A stretch of 38,557 nucleotides of DNA from Streptomyces triticirhizae (GCF_003696235.1 NZ_RFFJ01000036.1:1-38557); one strand, 5' to 3'; shown: positions 8,097-16,145, counted from the first letter of the stretch. Translations and numbers: made by a program. The notes: a model not told the origin generated them from the letters alone.

Positions 8097-8114
8097 GTGC
8101 CCGCAACCGGGCAC
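8097..8114 (-). terminator. hairpin between phosphatase gene and EACC1 gene
   Basis: GTGCCCG and CGGGCAC form a 7-bp stem around a CAAC loop, just after the phosphatase stop. There is no T-run. It may partly end the upstream transcript or mark the boundary of the EACC1-caspase unit. Confidence 0.4.
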
Positions 8115-8120
8115 AGAGGG

Positions 8121-9230
8121 TCAACCTAGCACCAGGGGCTGACCGTTGGGAACGGGATGGTGCACGGCCACCACCGCCAGATCGTCCTTCAGGCCGCCCC
8201 CGGCGTGCCGCCGCACATCGGCGAGCACCCAGTCCAGCAGCACCCGTGGCGTGGCGAACCGCCGCCCGCGCAGCCGCTCCAGCGGATCGTAGAAGGCGCC
8301 GTCCCCGTTTCTGGCCTCGCTCAACCCGTCCGTGTACAGCAGCAGGTGCGCGCCGGGCGGGAACGTCGCCGTGGTAGCCCGGTCCCGGTGCCCGTCCAAC
8401 TCCCGCAGGCCCAGCGGCAGGGCCGCGTCCCCCGAGAGATAGCGGGCCTGACCCCCGGGGTGCAGCAGCACCGGCGGCGGATGGCCCCGGTTGATCATGC
8501 GCAGCCGCAGCGGCGGGTCGTCGGGCAGCTCGACCAGGACGGCGGTGGTGAAGCCCTCGTTGGACTCCAGGTCGGGGCGGTTGCGCCGCTCCCGCAGCAG
8601 CGTGTCCTCCATCCGGGAGGCCACCGCGCCCAGTTCGGCCTCGCTCTCGGCGGCCTCGCGGAACGCGCCGAGCAGCACGGCGACCACCTCGGTGGCGCCC
8701 AGGCCCTTGCCCCGCACGTCGCCCACCAGCATCCGCACCCCGTGCGGCGTCTCCCGCACCGAGTAGAAGTCGCCGCCGATCAGCGCGTTCCGCTGGGCGG
8801 CGCGGTAACGGGCAGCGACCCGCAGCCGCCCGACCCGGCCCGGCGGCTCGGGCACCACGGCCCGCTGCACCGTCTCGGCGATGCGGCGGGCCGAGGCGAC
8901 CCGCTCGTCCCTGCGGGCCAGCATCCGGTTGAGCAGCAGCGCGAACAGGGCCATCGAGGCAACGATCCCGATCTTGACCGTGGCCTCCGCCCCGATGGGG
9001 GTGATCCGCACCATCTCGACGACGACCAGCAGGGTCGCCAACACCCCGTAGACCCCGGTCGCCCAGAAGGACAGCACGGGCGCCGCCGCGATCGGCGCCG
9101 CCACATAGAAGGGGGTGAGCGTGACATGCGGCGGGGTCAGGAGGTCCAGCACTCCGCCGACAGCGAGCAGCGCCCCCGGCACCCCGGGGTACAGCCGCCA
9201 CCAACCAGCGCCGGGATCTCGCGTCCGCAC
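8121..9230 (-). CDS. membrane-bound PPM/SpoIIE-type serine phosphatase
   Basis: About 369 residues. Three to four hydrophobic segments lie at about 15-105 (for example GVPGALLAVGGVLDLL, FYVAAPIAAAPVLSFWATGVYGVLATLLVVVE), followed by a short linker helix and a SpoIIE/RsbU-type PP2C domain (about 115-360). The metal-binding acids are present: GGDFYS (D154), GDVRGKG (D171), YTDG (D301) and GLKDDLAVV (D349, D350). Proteins of this type dephosphorylate anti-sigma-factor antagonists. It has no PAS, GAF or kinase domain, so the stimulus would have to come through the membrane part. The start is uncertain: GTG 9230 has GGGAAG almost touching it, and an in-frame GTG at 9182 is the alternative. It runs in the same direction as the caspase cluster, 116 nt upstream. 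Confidence 0.85.
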   Translation of the reverse strand: MRTRDPGAGWWRLYPGVPGALLAVGGVLDLLTPPHVTLTPFYVAAPIAAAPVLSFWATGVYGVLATLLVVVEMVRITPIGAEATVKIGIVASMALFALLLNRMLARRDERVASARRIAETVQRAVVPEPPGRVGRLRVAARYRAAQRNALIGGDFYSVRETPHGVRMLVGDVRGKGLGATEVVAVLLGAFREAAESEAELGAVASRMEDTLLRERRNRPDLESNEGFTTAVLVELPDDPPLRLRMINRGHPPPVLLHPGGQARYLSGDAALPLGLRELDGHRDRATTATFPPGAHLLLYTDGLSEARNGDGAFYDPLERLRGRRFATPRVLLDWVLADVRRHAGGGLKDDLAVVAVHHPVPNGQPLVLG

Positions 9231-9278
9231 CTTCCCACTGTGCGACCGGGGCGCGTGGCGCGCGACCCGGTCAGCAGG

Positions 9279-9309
9279 GCGCGGCCGGGCCCCAGCAGCC
9301 CGGCCGCGC
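9279..9309. terminator. 12-bp perfect stem-loop
   Basis: GCGCGGCCGGGC and GCCCGGCCGCGC pair perfectly around a 7-nt loop. It lies about 300 nt beyond the aldo/keto reductase stop, on the side toward which that gene is transcribed, and about 50 nt upstream of the phosphatase start. It could be a terminator without a T-run. Confidence 0.5.
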
Positions 9310-9313
9310 CACG

Positions 9314-9336
9314 GCACGGCCGGCCTACGGCCGTGC
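9314..9336. terminator. second stem-loop of the tandem pair
   Basis: GCACGGCC and GGCCGTGC pair around GGCCTAC. It starts four bases after the first hairpin, so the two probably act as one terminator. Confidence 0.45.
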
Positions 9337-9606
9337 GGCACCGATGCGCTGATCAGGCGATGCCCGACCGACCGCCGCGTATCAGCCGCGACACGCCCTG
9401 GGAAAGCCGAGCGGGCACCCCAGAACCCACCACCGGCCGCTTCCCGTACCGCCTCATCGGACCCCCTGCGTTCCCACGGGACGGCAGCGCCACGCTGCCC
9501 ACCGGCAGCCTTTCCTGGGCCCCACGGCGCGGAAACCGGGCGCCCGAAGCGTCCACCAGCGCGCGGCGCTTCGGACGGTGGTGCGCGGCGCACGGGCGCG
9601 CCCCGG

Positions 9607-10602
9607 CTACCAGCGGTGGTGAACCTGGGCGCGCACCCGCCGGTCGTAGAGGTCGCGCACGGCGGCCAGCGTCGGCTCGTCGAGCGGCGGCAGCGCGGCG
9701 GCGGCCGCGTTGGCCGCGGCCTGCTCGGCGGACCTGGCGCCGGGGATCACCGAGGTCACCCCGGGCTGCTGGATCGCCCAGCGCAGCGCGCCGGCCGCCG
9801 GGCTCACGCCCTCCGGCAGCAGCGTGGCGAACTCGGCCGCCGCCGCGACGCCGGTCGCGAAGTCCACGCCGGAGAACGTCTCGCCCTGGTCGAACGCCTC
9901 GCCGTGCCGGTTGTAGCTGCGGTGGTCGCTCTCGGCGAAGACGGTGGACTCGGTGTACCGGCCGGAGAGCAGCCCCGAGGCCAGCGGCACCCGGACGATC
10001 ACCCCGACGCCTGCCTCCTCGGCCGCCGGGAGCACCCGCTCCAGCGGCTTGAGCCGGAACGGGTTGAGGATGATCTGGAGGCTGGCGACGCCGGGCCTGG
10101 CGATGGCGGCGAGCGCCTCGTCGCAGGTCTCGACGCTGACGCCGTAGCCGGCGACCCGCTCCTCGGCGACCAGGGTGTCCAGCGCGTCGAAGACCGCGTC
10201 CGAGTCGATCACGGCGGCCGGCGGGCAGTGCAGCTGGACCAGGTCCAGCCGGTCCACGCCCAGGTTGGCCCGCGAACGGTCGGTCCAGGCGCGGAAGTTG
10301 TCCAACGTGTAGTGCTCGGGCAGCTGCTCCACCCGGCGGCCCATCTTGGTGGCGACCAGCACCTCGGCCTCGGGCCGCTCCCGCCGGAGGTCCCGCAGGA
10401 AGCCCCCGATCAGCCGCTCGCTGCGGCCGTCCCCGTAGACGTCGGCGGTGTCGAGGAACGTCACCCCGGCCTCGACGGAGGCGTTCAGCACCTCCCGCGC
10501 GGCGTCCTCGGAGACCTCGCCCCAGTCGCCGCCCAGCTGCCAGGTCCCCAGCCCCACGACCGAGACCCGCCGCCCCAACCTGTCAAACGCGCGTTGCTCC
10601 AT
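9607..10602 (-). CDS. aldo/keto reductase
   Basis: A 331-residue NADPH-dependent carbonyl reductase of the AKR superfamily with a complete TIM-barrel. The catalytic tetrad is intact: D51 and Y56 in FLDTADVYG, K86 in VATKMG and H125 in LVQLHCPP. The cofactor-binding end VTSVIPGARSAEQAAANAAA is also present. The substrate cannot be predicted. ATG 10602 has AGAGGA 8-9 nt upstream. It stands alone, with the RNHCP gene 130 nt upstream in the same direction and no obvious pathway partners. Confidence 0.9.
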   Translation of the reverse strand: MEQRAFDRLGRRVSVVGLGTWQLGGDWGEVSEDAAREVLNASVEAGVTFLDTADVYGDGRSERLIGGFLRDLRRERPEAEVLVATKMGRRVEQLPEHYTLDNFRAWTDRSRANLGVDRLDLVQLHCPPAAVIDSDAVFDALDTLVAEERVAGYGVSVETCDEALAAIARPGVASLQIILNPFRLKPLERVLPAAEEAGVGVIVRVPLASGLLSGRYTESTVFAESDHRSYNRHGEAFDQGETFSGVDFATGVAAAAEFATLLPEGVSPAAGALRWAIQQPGVTSVIPGARSAEQAAANAAAAALPPLDEPTLAAVRDLYDRRVRAQVHHRW

Positions 10603-10732
10603 GCGGGCATCCTCTCACCGCGCACCGACAACGCCCGGGCCGGCGGGCGGCCACGGCGGCCGAGGCGGCCGGGCCGGCGCCGGCCGCGACGGCGGACGAG
10701 CGTGGCGGGCCGCTCCCGACCCGCCACGTCGT

Positions 10733-11065
10733 TCACCGAAGGGGAGGCGGCAGGCACGCCATCAGCGCCGCGACGGCGGCCACGTCGTCGCCCTGCCGCA
10801 GGTCGTCCGCGATCCGGTTGGCCCGCACGAGTCCGCACGCGACACAGCGGTGCATGATCGCCAGGCCCTTCCTCCTGCGGTGCTCGACACGCTGGGGGCG
10901 CATCAGGCCGTGGCAGGTGGCGGCGCGGTCCCCGGGCGTCAGGTCGACGTGCTTCGACCACAGACACGCGGGGCAGTGGTTGCGGTAGCTCCCGTTCGTC
11001 AGCGGCACCACGGACACGCCGCAGTGCTCGCAGGTGAATCCCTGGTTCTGTGCTGCTCTGTTGAT
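10733..11065 (-). CDS. RNHCP-domain zinc-ribbon protein, probable ATC start
   Basis: The family motif is clear: PLTNGSYRNHCPACLWSKHVD followed by PGDRAATCHGLM and MHRCVACGLVRANRIADD, giving Cys pairs of two zinc ribbons. In this family a first ribbon pair (FTC-x-HCG) stands before PLTNGSYRNHCP. Here it is encoded too (GFTCEHCG) but lies upstream of the first ATG/GTG/TTG in frame (GTG 11017). The only well-placed ribosome site, GGAGG at 11077-11073, is 7 nt before an ATC at 11065, with no earlier in-frame ATG or GTG nearby. I therefore propose a 110-residue protein starting at ATC. The conservative call is 10733-11017, 94 residues. The molecular function of the family is unknown to me. Confidence 0.65.
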   Translation of the reverse strand: MNRAAQNQGFTCEHCGVSVVPLTNGSYRNHCPACLWSKHVDLTPGDRAATCHGLMRPQRVEHRRRKGLAIMHRCVACGLVRANRIADDLRQGDDVAAVAALMACLPPPLR

Positions 11066-11528
11066 GACGGTGCCTCCGGCCCGAAGAAGAGATGTCTTCG
11101 ACCGGGGCGCAGGGTTCCGTTCACTTCTTCCCGCACCGTCCGCGAGGGCGGATGGGCGGTCCCAGGCTTGTCGCGGGCGATGGACCGGTTCACCGCCCGT
11201 TCCCCCTCGTCAGGGGTCGGCGATTACTTCCGCTTCCGGCTTCACCGGGGCATGTCTCATCCCACAGATCCGATACCACGACCGGGTTTGTTGGTTTGTC
11301 CCGGTCACTGTCAGCCGAGCCCCCTCAGCTGCCAGCGGTAGGTGTCATCCCGCGCTCACTGGCGTGTGGCCTCGTCCCCTGCCGTCACAGCGCCACCCGG
11401 GAGAGGCGTGAGAGAAGCGCCGTCATGTCACCCCCCCTCGCGGTCGTCGGACGGTTCGTCTCCTCCGACGGCTGCGCGACCGCCCGGCCGGGCGGTCGCG
11501 TACCGGGACCGCAGGGAGCCTCACCTTG
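11066..11528. other. 463-bp intergenic region
   Basis: No gene is supported. Near the RNHCP start is a 6-bp inverted repeat, CGAAGA (11082-11087) and TCTTCG (11095-11100), just upstream of the GGAGG site; it could be an operator or a leader hairpin. At the other end is the tRNA-Lys terminator (11475-11500). Nothing else was recognised. Confidence 0.5.
11475..11500 (-). terminator. terminator of tRNA-Lys
   Basis: A perfect 26-bp palindrome (arm CGCGACCGCCCGG and its complement) lies about 28 nt beyond the 3' end of the tRNA-Lys gene. A loop must open at its centre. It has no T-run, as is common in this genus. Confidence 0.6.
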
Positions 11529-11604
11529 TGGTAGGCCGTGTGGGACTCGAACCCACAACCAATGGATTAAAAGTCCACTGCTCTGCCAATTGAGCTAACG
11601 GCCC
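11529..11604 (-). tRNA. tRNA-Lys (TTT)
   Basis: A complete cloverleaf on the minus strand: acceptor GGGCCGT/ACGGCCT with a G-T first pair, anticodon loop CTTTTAA (anticodon TTT), T-arm TGTGGGTTCGAGTCCCACA, and encoded CCA (11531-11529). It reads AAA and AAG. Confidence 0.95.
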
Positions 11605-11613
11605 GCACGGAGC

Positions 11614-11619
11614 AGCATA
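11614..11619 (-). promoter_or_regulatory. -10 box of tRNA-Lys
   Basis: TATGCT on the minus strand, 9 nt before the mature tRNA 5' end. The same hexamer is used at tRNA-Glu. No clear -35 box. Confidence 0.5.
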
Positions 11620-11774
11620 GCTCCCCCACCCGATCACGGTCCGGGGGAATCGGCGGTGCGGCCGCGCCCGCCGCCAGACGTGCCCGGCCCCCGCGCCTGC
11701 GGCGTCGTGGCCGAGGCTGACGTTCTCCCGCAGGGGGAGGGCGTACCGGCCGAAGTCCCGGAAGACCGCCCGAC

Positions 11775-11820
11775 ACCGAGGGGCATCCCCGCCGGTCCGC
11801 CGGCGGGGATGCCCCTCGGT
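11775..11820 (-). terminator. 21-bp perfect stem terminator of the DEAD-box helicase
   Basis: Two 21-nt arms (beginning ACCGAGGGGCATCCCC) pair perfectly around TCCG. It begins 31 nt after the helicase stop at 11852. This is the longest perfect stem in the window. A T-run is absent. Confidence 0.75.
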
Positions 11821-11851
11821 CGAGTGGTGTTCTCGCTTCCGCTCGCCGCGG

Positions 11852-13813
11852 TCAGTCCTCGCGCTTCCAGCGCGGCTTGTCCGCCCGGCGGTCGAAGGAG
11901 GAGGACGAGGAGGAGCCGCCGGGACGCTCGCCCCGGTAGCCGCCCCGGTCGCCGCCGCCGCGCGGCCGGTCGTCGCGACGGAAACCGCCACGGTGGTCGT
12001 CGCGCCGGAAGCCCTCGCGCTCGCCACCCCGGAAGCCCTCACGGCGGAAGCCGCCGCCCTCGCGCTCGCCGCCCCGGAAGCCCTCGCGCCGGAAGCCGCC
12101 GTCCTCGCGCCGCCCGTGCGAGCGCCGGTCGTCCCGGAACCCGCCCCGGTCGCCGCCGCCGCGCGGCCGGTCGTCGCGACGGAACCCGCCACGGTCCCCG
12201 CCGCCCCGGTGCCCGTCCCTGCGGAACCCGCCACGGTCCCCGCGCTCGCCACGGTCGCCGCGCTCGTTGCGCGCCGCGTCGGCCCGGGCGGCCTTCTCGG
12301 CCCGCCGCGCCTCGCGCAGCGCCTCCCGCTCGGCCTCGCGCTCCGCCTCGGCGAGGGACTCCGCCCTGGCCTCGGCGACCTTGGCGATCGCCTCGGCCGG
12401 GTCGTCGCCGCGCTCCCGCGCGGCCCGCGCCGTCAGCCGCTCCGCCTCGTCGACCAGCTCGGCCGCGCGCGTCTTGGCCTTCTCCAACTCCCGTGCCAGC
12501 CGCGCGACCTCGCGCTCCGCGTGCTGGGCCGCGCCCATCGCGGCCTCGGCCTGCACCTCGGTCAGCGAACGGGCGCCCACGATGTCCGCCACGTCCGGGG
12601 CGAACAGGTCGCCCCGCCCGATGGTGTGCCGGGCGGCCTCCACCCCGGCGTCCTCCATCAGCCGGAAGATCGTCCGCCGCTGGTGCGGCAGCGCCAGCGA
12701 GACGACCGTCCCGGAACGCCCGGCCCGCGCGGTGCGGCCCGAACGGTGCAGGTAGTCCTTGTGGTCACCGGCCGGGTCCACGTTGAGCACCACGTCGATG
12801 CCGTCCACATGGATGCCACGGGCGGCGACGTCGGTGGCCACCAGCACCTTGGCCCTGCCGTCCTTGAAGTCGGCGAGGGTCCGCGTCCGCGCGCCCTGCG
12901 TCATCCCGCCGTGCAGCGCGTCGGCGCGCACGCCGGCCTCGCGCAGCTGGCCGGCGACCCGGTCAGCGCCCAGCTGGGTGCGGACGAACACGATCGTCCG
13001 CCCCTCGCCGCTGGCGATGGCCGCCGTCAACGGGGCCTTGTCGCGCGGCTTCACGATCAGCACATGGTGGCTCATGGTGGTCACCGCGCCCTGCGCCGCG
13101 TCCACCTCGTGGCTCACCGGGTCGACCAGGTACCGCTTGACCAGGGTGTCGATCTCGTTCTCCAGGGTCGCGGAGAAGAGCATCCGCTGGCCGCCCGGCG
13201 GCACCAGGTCGAGCAGCTCGGTGACCTCGGGCAGGAAGCCCAGGTCGGCCATCTGGTCGGCCTCGTCGAGGACCGCGACCGACACGTCGTCCAGCGAGCA
13301 GGCCCGGCGGCCGATCACGTCACGCAACCGGCCCGGCGTCGCCACCAGCACGTCGACGCCGCGCTCCAGGGCGTAGATCTGGTTCCCCATGGAGGTGCCG
13401 CCGCAGACCACCTTGAGCCGCAGGCCCAGCACGTTGCCGTAGGGCTCCAGCGCGTCGGCCACCTGCATGGCCAGCTCGCGGGTCGGGGTGAGGATCACGG
13501 CGCGCGGCCGCTTGGGCTGGGTGCGCCCGCCGGCCAGCCTGGCCAGCAGCGGCAGCCCGAAGCTCAGGGTCTTGCCGGAGCCGGTGCGGCCCCGGCCGAG
13601 GATGTCGTGGCCGGCCAGCGCGTCGGGGATGGTGGCGGCCTGGATCGGGAACGGGGTGGTGACGCCGTTCTCCGCGAGTTTGCGCACGATCTCCTGGGGA
13701 AGTCCGAGATCGGCGAAGGTCATGGTGGGCTCGTCGTCCAAGGGCAATACGGCCTCGGGCGTGGTGAGAGTCATGCGGGGTGAGAACCTTCCGGAGTTCT
13801 GAGTCGTCGGCAC
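11852..13813 (-). CDS. DEAD-box RNA helicase with RG-rich C-terminal tail
   Basis: A 653-residue ATP-dependent RNA helicase. The Q motif precedes PFPIQAATIP. Motif I is GRTGSGKT (75-82), Ia PTRELA, Ib TPGRL, II DEAD (183-186), III SAT, then ALHGGMTQGAR, VATDVAARGIHVDG and HRSGRTARAG, so both RecA lobes are complete. Residues 420-510 are a charged Ala/Arg/Glu helix. Residues 515-640 are repeats such as GGFRRD, RPRGGGDRGG and REGFRGGERE, typical of RNA-binding RGG-like tails in cold-shock helicases. I use GTG 13813 (GGAG about 10 nt upstream); ATG 13774 would remove 13 residues. It is monocistronic, with a strong terminator. Confidence 0.9.
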   Translation of the reverse strand: MPTTQNSGRFSPRMTLTTPEAVLPLDDEPTMTFADLGLPQEIVRKLAENGVTTPFPIQAATIPDALAGHDILGRGRTGSGKTLSFGLPLLARLAGGRTQPKRPRAVILTPTRELAMQVADALEPYGNVLGLRLKVVCGGTSMGNQIYALERGVDVLVATPGRLRDVIGRRACSLDDVSVAVLDEADQMADLGFLPEVTELLDLVPPGGQRMLFSATLENEIDTLVKRYLVDPVSHEVDAAQGAVTTMSHHVLIVKPRDKAPLTAAIASGEGRTIVFVRTQLGADRVAGQLREAGVRADALHGGMTQGARTRTLADFKDGRAKVLVATDVAARGIHVDGIDVVLNVDPAGDHKDYLHRSGRTARAGRSGTVVSLALPHQRRTIFRLMEDAGVEAARHTIGRGDLFAPDVADIVGARSLTEVQAEAAMGAAQHAEREVARLARELEKAKTRAAELVDEAERLTARAARERGDDPAEAIAKVAEARAESLAEAEREAEREALREARRAEKAARADAARNERGDRGERGDRGGFRRDGHRGGGDRGGFRRDDRPRGGGDRGGFRDDRRSHGRREDGGFRREGFRGGEREGGGFRREGFRGGEREGFRRDDHRGGFRRDDRPRGGGDRGGYRGERPGGSSSSSSFDRRADKPRWKRED

Positions 13814-14073
13814 GCGCCTTTAGCTCCGTAGGTGCTCTGGACCGCCTGCGATGCGATCAGCCACGGTGAGAGAGGAGGTACGCGCCACACGGCGCGCTTC
13901 ACAGGGGCGCCGGGCAATGGGATCAAACGATCTACAAGCATACGCACGGCTTCGCCCGGGGCGCAAACGGGCCCCGATTCCCCTTCTCCCAGGGCGAGTT
14001 GCGTTCTCCCGGCGCGCGTTGCGCCCTCCCCGCACACGCCCCGCGCACGCCGCGTCCCGCCCGCAGGCGCCGG

Positions 14074-14436
14074 TCAGCCGTAGCCCAGGGAGTGCAGCCG
14101 CTCGTCGTCGATGCCGAAGTGGTGAGCGATCTCATGCACGACGGTGATCTCCACCTCGGCCACCACCAGCTCCCGGTCGCCGCCCTCGCGCGCGACCATC
14201 CGCAGGGTCGGCCCCATGTAGACGGAGATCCGGTCCGGCAGCACCCCCGCGTACCACTCGCCACGCTCCGTGAGCGGCGTGCCCTCGTAGAGACCGAGCA
14301 GCTCGGGGTCCTCCGGCGGCGGCTCGTCCTCGACAAAGACCGCCACGTTGTCCATCAGCCGGGTCAGCTCCGGCGGAATCCGGTCCAGCGCCTCGCTGAC
14401 CAGCCCCTCGAACTCCTCACGCGTCATCTCCAGCAC
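14074..14436 (-). CDS. small zincin-like metallopeptidase-family protein
   Basis: A 120-residue protein of the actinobacterial metallopeptidase family. Residues 1-60 include REEFEGLVSEALDRIPPEL and DNVAVFVEDEP. The zinc motif HEIAH is at 101-105, followed by HFGIDDERLHSLGYG to the end. It has no signal peptide, so it is cytoplasmic. The protease fold is minimal and the substrate is unknown. I chose GTG 14436 because GGGAGA lies about 9 nt upstream; ATG 14427 is three codons later. The reading frame stays open much farther upstream, but that part runs backward through the tRNA-Glu gene and is not coding. Confidence 0.85.
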   Translation of the reverse strand: MLEMTREEFEGLVSEALDRIPPELTRLMDNVAVFVEDEPPPEDPELLGLYEGTPLTERGEWYAGVLPDRISVYMGPTLRMVAREGGDRELVVAEVEITVVHEIAHHFGIDDERLHSLGYG

Positions 14437-14495
14437 GCCGGCGATTCTCCCGCACGGCGGCGGTCGAGGGGAATGGCCGGCGGCGCACAAGCGTT

Positions 14496-14525
14496 TTGCC
14501 GATGGCCCACGCGATCGCCTATGCT
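14496..14525 (+). promoter_or_regulatory. promoter of the tRNA-Glu gene
   Basis: TTGCCG (14496-14501), an 18-nt spacer and TATGCT (14520-14525), about 40 nt before the tRNA-Glu 5' end. This is a good vegetative (HrdB-type) match. Confidence 0.65.
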
Positions 14526-14564
14526 GCTCGGGCCCACCGGCGGTGTTTCCGTGGGCTCTTCCAG

Positions 14565-14637
14565 GCCCCCGTCGTCTAGTGGCCCAGGACGCCGCCCTTT
14601 CAAGGCGGTAGCGCGGGTTCGAATCCCGTCGGGGGTA
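14565..14637 (+). tRNA. tRNA-Glu (TTC)
   Basis: A complete cloverleaf: acceptor GCCCCCG/CGGGGGT, anticodon arm CCGCC-CTTTCAA-GGCGG (anticodon TTC), T-arm GCGGGTTCGAATCCCGT, discriminator A at 14637. CCA is not encoded. It is the first of three tRNA genes on this strand. Confidence 0.95.
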
Positions 14638-14881
14638 CTCGTTTCGTCGCACCCGTTCCCTGTGGTCTCTCCACGGTGCGCGTCACCTCCCCGCACGATC
14701 CCTGTCCCGCCCCGCCGTCGAGTCGGGTCGGCGGGCGTCCTCGATCCCCAACTCCCCTTCCGAGCTGCGGCTTCGCCTCTCCCGACGCCCCGGGCCAACA
14801 CGCCTGACGGCCGCTCGCGAAGCGGTGCGGAGGCCCCTCCACCCCGTGATACGCTGATCCAGCGATGCCGGCCGGTGGCAC

Positions 14882-14901
14882 ACGGTGAGCGTTCTCACCG
14901 T
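14882..14901 (+). other. stem-loop between tRNA-Glu and tRNA-Asp
   Basis: ACGGTGAG, loop CGTT and CTCACCGT form an 8-bp stem 22 nt before tRNA-Asp, followed by CTTCCCC. It may be a processing signal in a tRNA precursor or a weak terminator. A possible -10 box, TACGCT, lies at 14850-14855. The rest of 14638-14923 shows no gene. Confidence 0.4.
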
Positions 14902-14923
14902 CTTCCCCGTCGGCGGACAGCCG

Positions 14924-14998
14924 GGTCCTGTGGAGCAGTTTGGAGTGCTCGCCACCCTGTCAAGGTGGAGGCCGCGGGTTCAAATCCCGTCAGGACCG
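14924..14998 (+). tRNA. tRNA-Asp (GTC), copy 1
   Basis: Acceptor GGTCCTG/CAGGACC, anticodon loop CTGTCAA (GTC), T-arm GCGGGTTCAAATCCCGT, discriminator G. CCA is not encoded. All 75 bases are identical to the copy at 20367-20441. Confidence 0.95.
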
Positions 14999-15002
14999 CT
15001 CC

Positions 15003-15076
15003 GGCTGGGTAGCTCAGTTGGTACGAGCGTCCGCCTGAAAAGCGGAAGGTCGCCGGTTCGATCCCGGCCCCAGCCA
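15003..15076 (+). tRNA. tRNA-Phe (GAA)
   Basis: Acceptor GGCTGGG/CCCAGCC, anticodon arm TCCGC-CTGAAAA-GCGGA (GAA), T-arm GCCGGTTCGATCCCGGC, discriminator A. CCA is not encoded. Only four bases separate it from tRNA-Asp, so the two are cotranscribed. Confidence 0.95.
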
Positions 15077-15095
15077 CACCTCTTGATTCACCCGA

Positions 15096-15122
15096 GACCC
15101 TGGCCCACCGGCCGGGGTCTTC
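15096..15122 (+). terminator. terminator of the tRNA-Asp/Phe unit
   Basis: GACCCTGGCC and GGCCGGGGTC pair (one G-T) around CACC, followed by TTCTCC, 20 nt after tRNA-Phe. Confidence 0.7.
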
Positions 15123-15185
15123 TCCGTTGACGCCTCCCCGAACGCCCGCTCACTCACCGCCCGCCCGGGTGGCGCCGGCGCCAGG

Positions 15186-16145
15186 TCAAGAACACCGCGC
15201 AGGACAGACGGCGGTGTGCTGGGCGTTGACCGAGGCGCCCGGCGGCAGCCAGCGGCCGACCGCGCCGAGGACCGGGGGGAGCAGCGGCCAGGAGACCGCT
15301 CCCCCGGAGGAGGGGTTGCCGAGCAGGACGAGCAGCGCCCAGGTCGGCAGCAGGGCCCAGCGTCCCAGCAGAGTGTTGAACATGGTGAAGAGCATCCCGG
15401 CGGTGAACATCGTGGCCGCCAGCGTCAGCCAGGACTGGGGGAACGGCAGCGGCACCGCGTCCAGCAGCCAGTCGACGGCCGCCACCACGCACAGCCCGCC
15501 CAGCAGCGAGTAGCCCGCGATCACCCCGATCCGCTCCAGCGGCCGCAGCCGCGAGGCGTGGACGCCCAGCTGGATGGCGCCGAGGAAGCCGCAGATGACC
15601 ACGGCCAGGTTCATGTAGAAGAGCGCGAGCCCCCGGGGGTCGCCCGGGTGGAGCGGCCTGATGTCCCGAACGGTGATCTCGTTCCCCGTCTCCCGGGCGG
15701 CCTTCGGCGCCGCGCGTTCGAGGAGTTCGGCGACGGAGGCCCCGGCCGCGCCCGCGAGGTCCAGCTCCAGCCGGGCGCCGTCCCCGGCCTCGGAGTCGGC
15801 CCCGCCGCCCCGGGCCCCGACGACGGCGAAGACCCGCTGCCCGTCGATCTCCTCCACAGCCTGTTGATAACTTTCCACGCGTCGAGTCTCGATCGAGCTG
15901 CCCAAGCCCTCCCCCAGCGCCCGCAGGAACGCGTCAACGGAGACCGTCTCGTCCTCGCCGTTCGCGCCCGGCCGTTCCACCACCGCGACCGGCAGGGTGC
16001 GCGGCGTCGGGTTGGCCATGGCGTAGCTGTAGGAGCCGGCGAAGATCCCGGCGGAGACGCCCAGAATGAGCGAGATCACCAGGGCCGGGAGAAACGTGCC
16101 GCCCTCCGCCGGCGGCCGGCGCTCCACGGACGACCCCTGACCCAT
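15186..16145 (-). CDS. DUF3533/YhgE-like membrane protein with damaged C-terminus
   Basis: A 319-residue membrane protein. One helix lies near the N-terminus (FLPALVISLILGVSAGIFAGSYSYAMA), then an outside domain (about 55-190) with LPVAVVERPGAN and ETRRVESYQQAVEEI, then four or five helices. This is the plan of YhgE/Pip-type and ABC-2-like proteins. After NAQHTAV the frame ends in CPARCS and a stop. In the next frame the same bases give LSCAVFLTWRRRHPGGR and a stop (15154), which looks like the expected end of a last helix. So a small deletion with frameshift has probably removed most of the last helix. ATG 16145 has only a weak ribosome site; GTG 16148 just before it fits a leaderless start (TAGGGT 7 nt upstream). 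Confidence 0.7.
   Translation of the reverse strand: MGQGSSVERRPPAEGGTFLPALVISLILGVSAGIFAGSYSYAMANPTPRTLPVAVVERPGANGEDETVSVDAFLRALGEGLGSSIETRRVESYQQAVEEIDGQRVFAVVGARGGGADSEAGDGARLELDLAGAAGASVAELLERAAPKAARETGNEITVRDIRPLHPGDPRGLALFYMNLAVVICGFLGAIQLGVHASRLRPLERIGVIAGYSLLGGLCVVAAVDWLLDAVPLPFPQSWLTLAATMFTAGMLFTMFNTLLGRWALLPTWALLVLLGNPSSGGAVSWPLLPPVLGAVGRWLPPGASVNAQHTAVCPARCS

Larger units (their letters stand above)
9231..9606. other. 376-bp intergenic region with two hairpins
   Basis: No coding sequence is supported here. It holds two tandem hairpins (9279-9309 and 9314-9336, listed separately) close to the phosphatase start, and probably the promoter of the phosphatase gene. I cannot pick a promoter with confidence. 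Confidence 0.5.

Noticed and set aside
11853..12290. Repetitive stretch that might be mistaken for a CRISPR or tandem-repeat locus
   Set aside because: The repeats are in frame and encode the RG-rich tail of the DEAD-box helicase. There are no regular spacers.
14074..14652. Longer 192-codon version of the zincin gene
   Set aside because: Its N-terminal part reads backward through tRNA-Glu. A ribosome site supports GTG 14436 instead.
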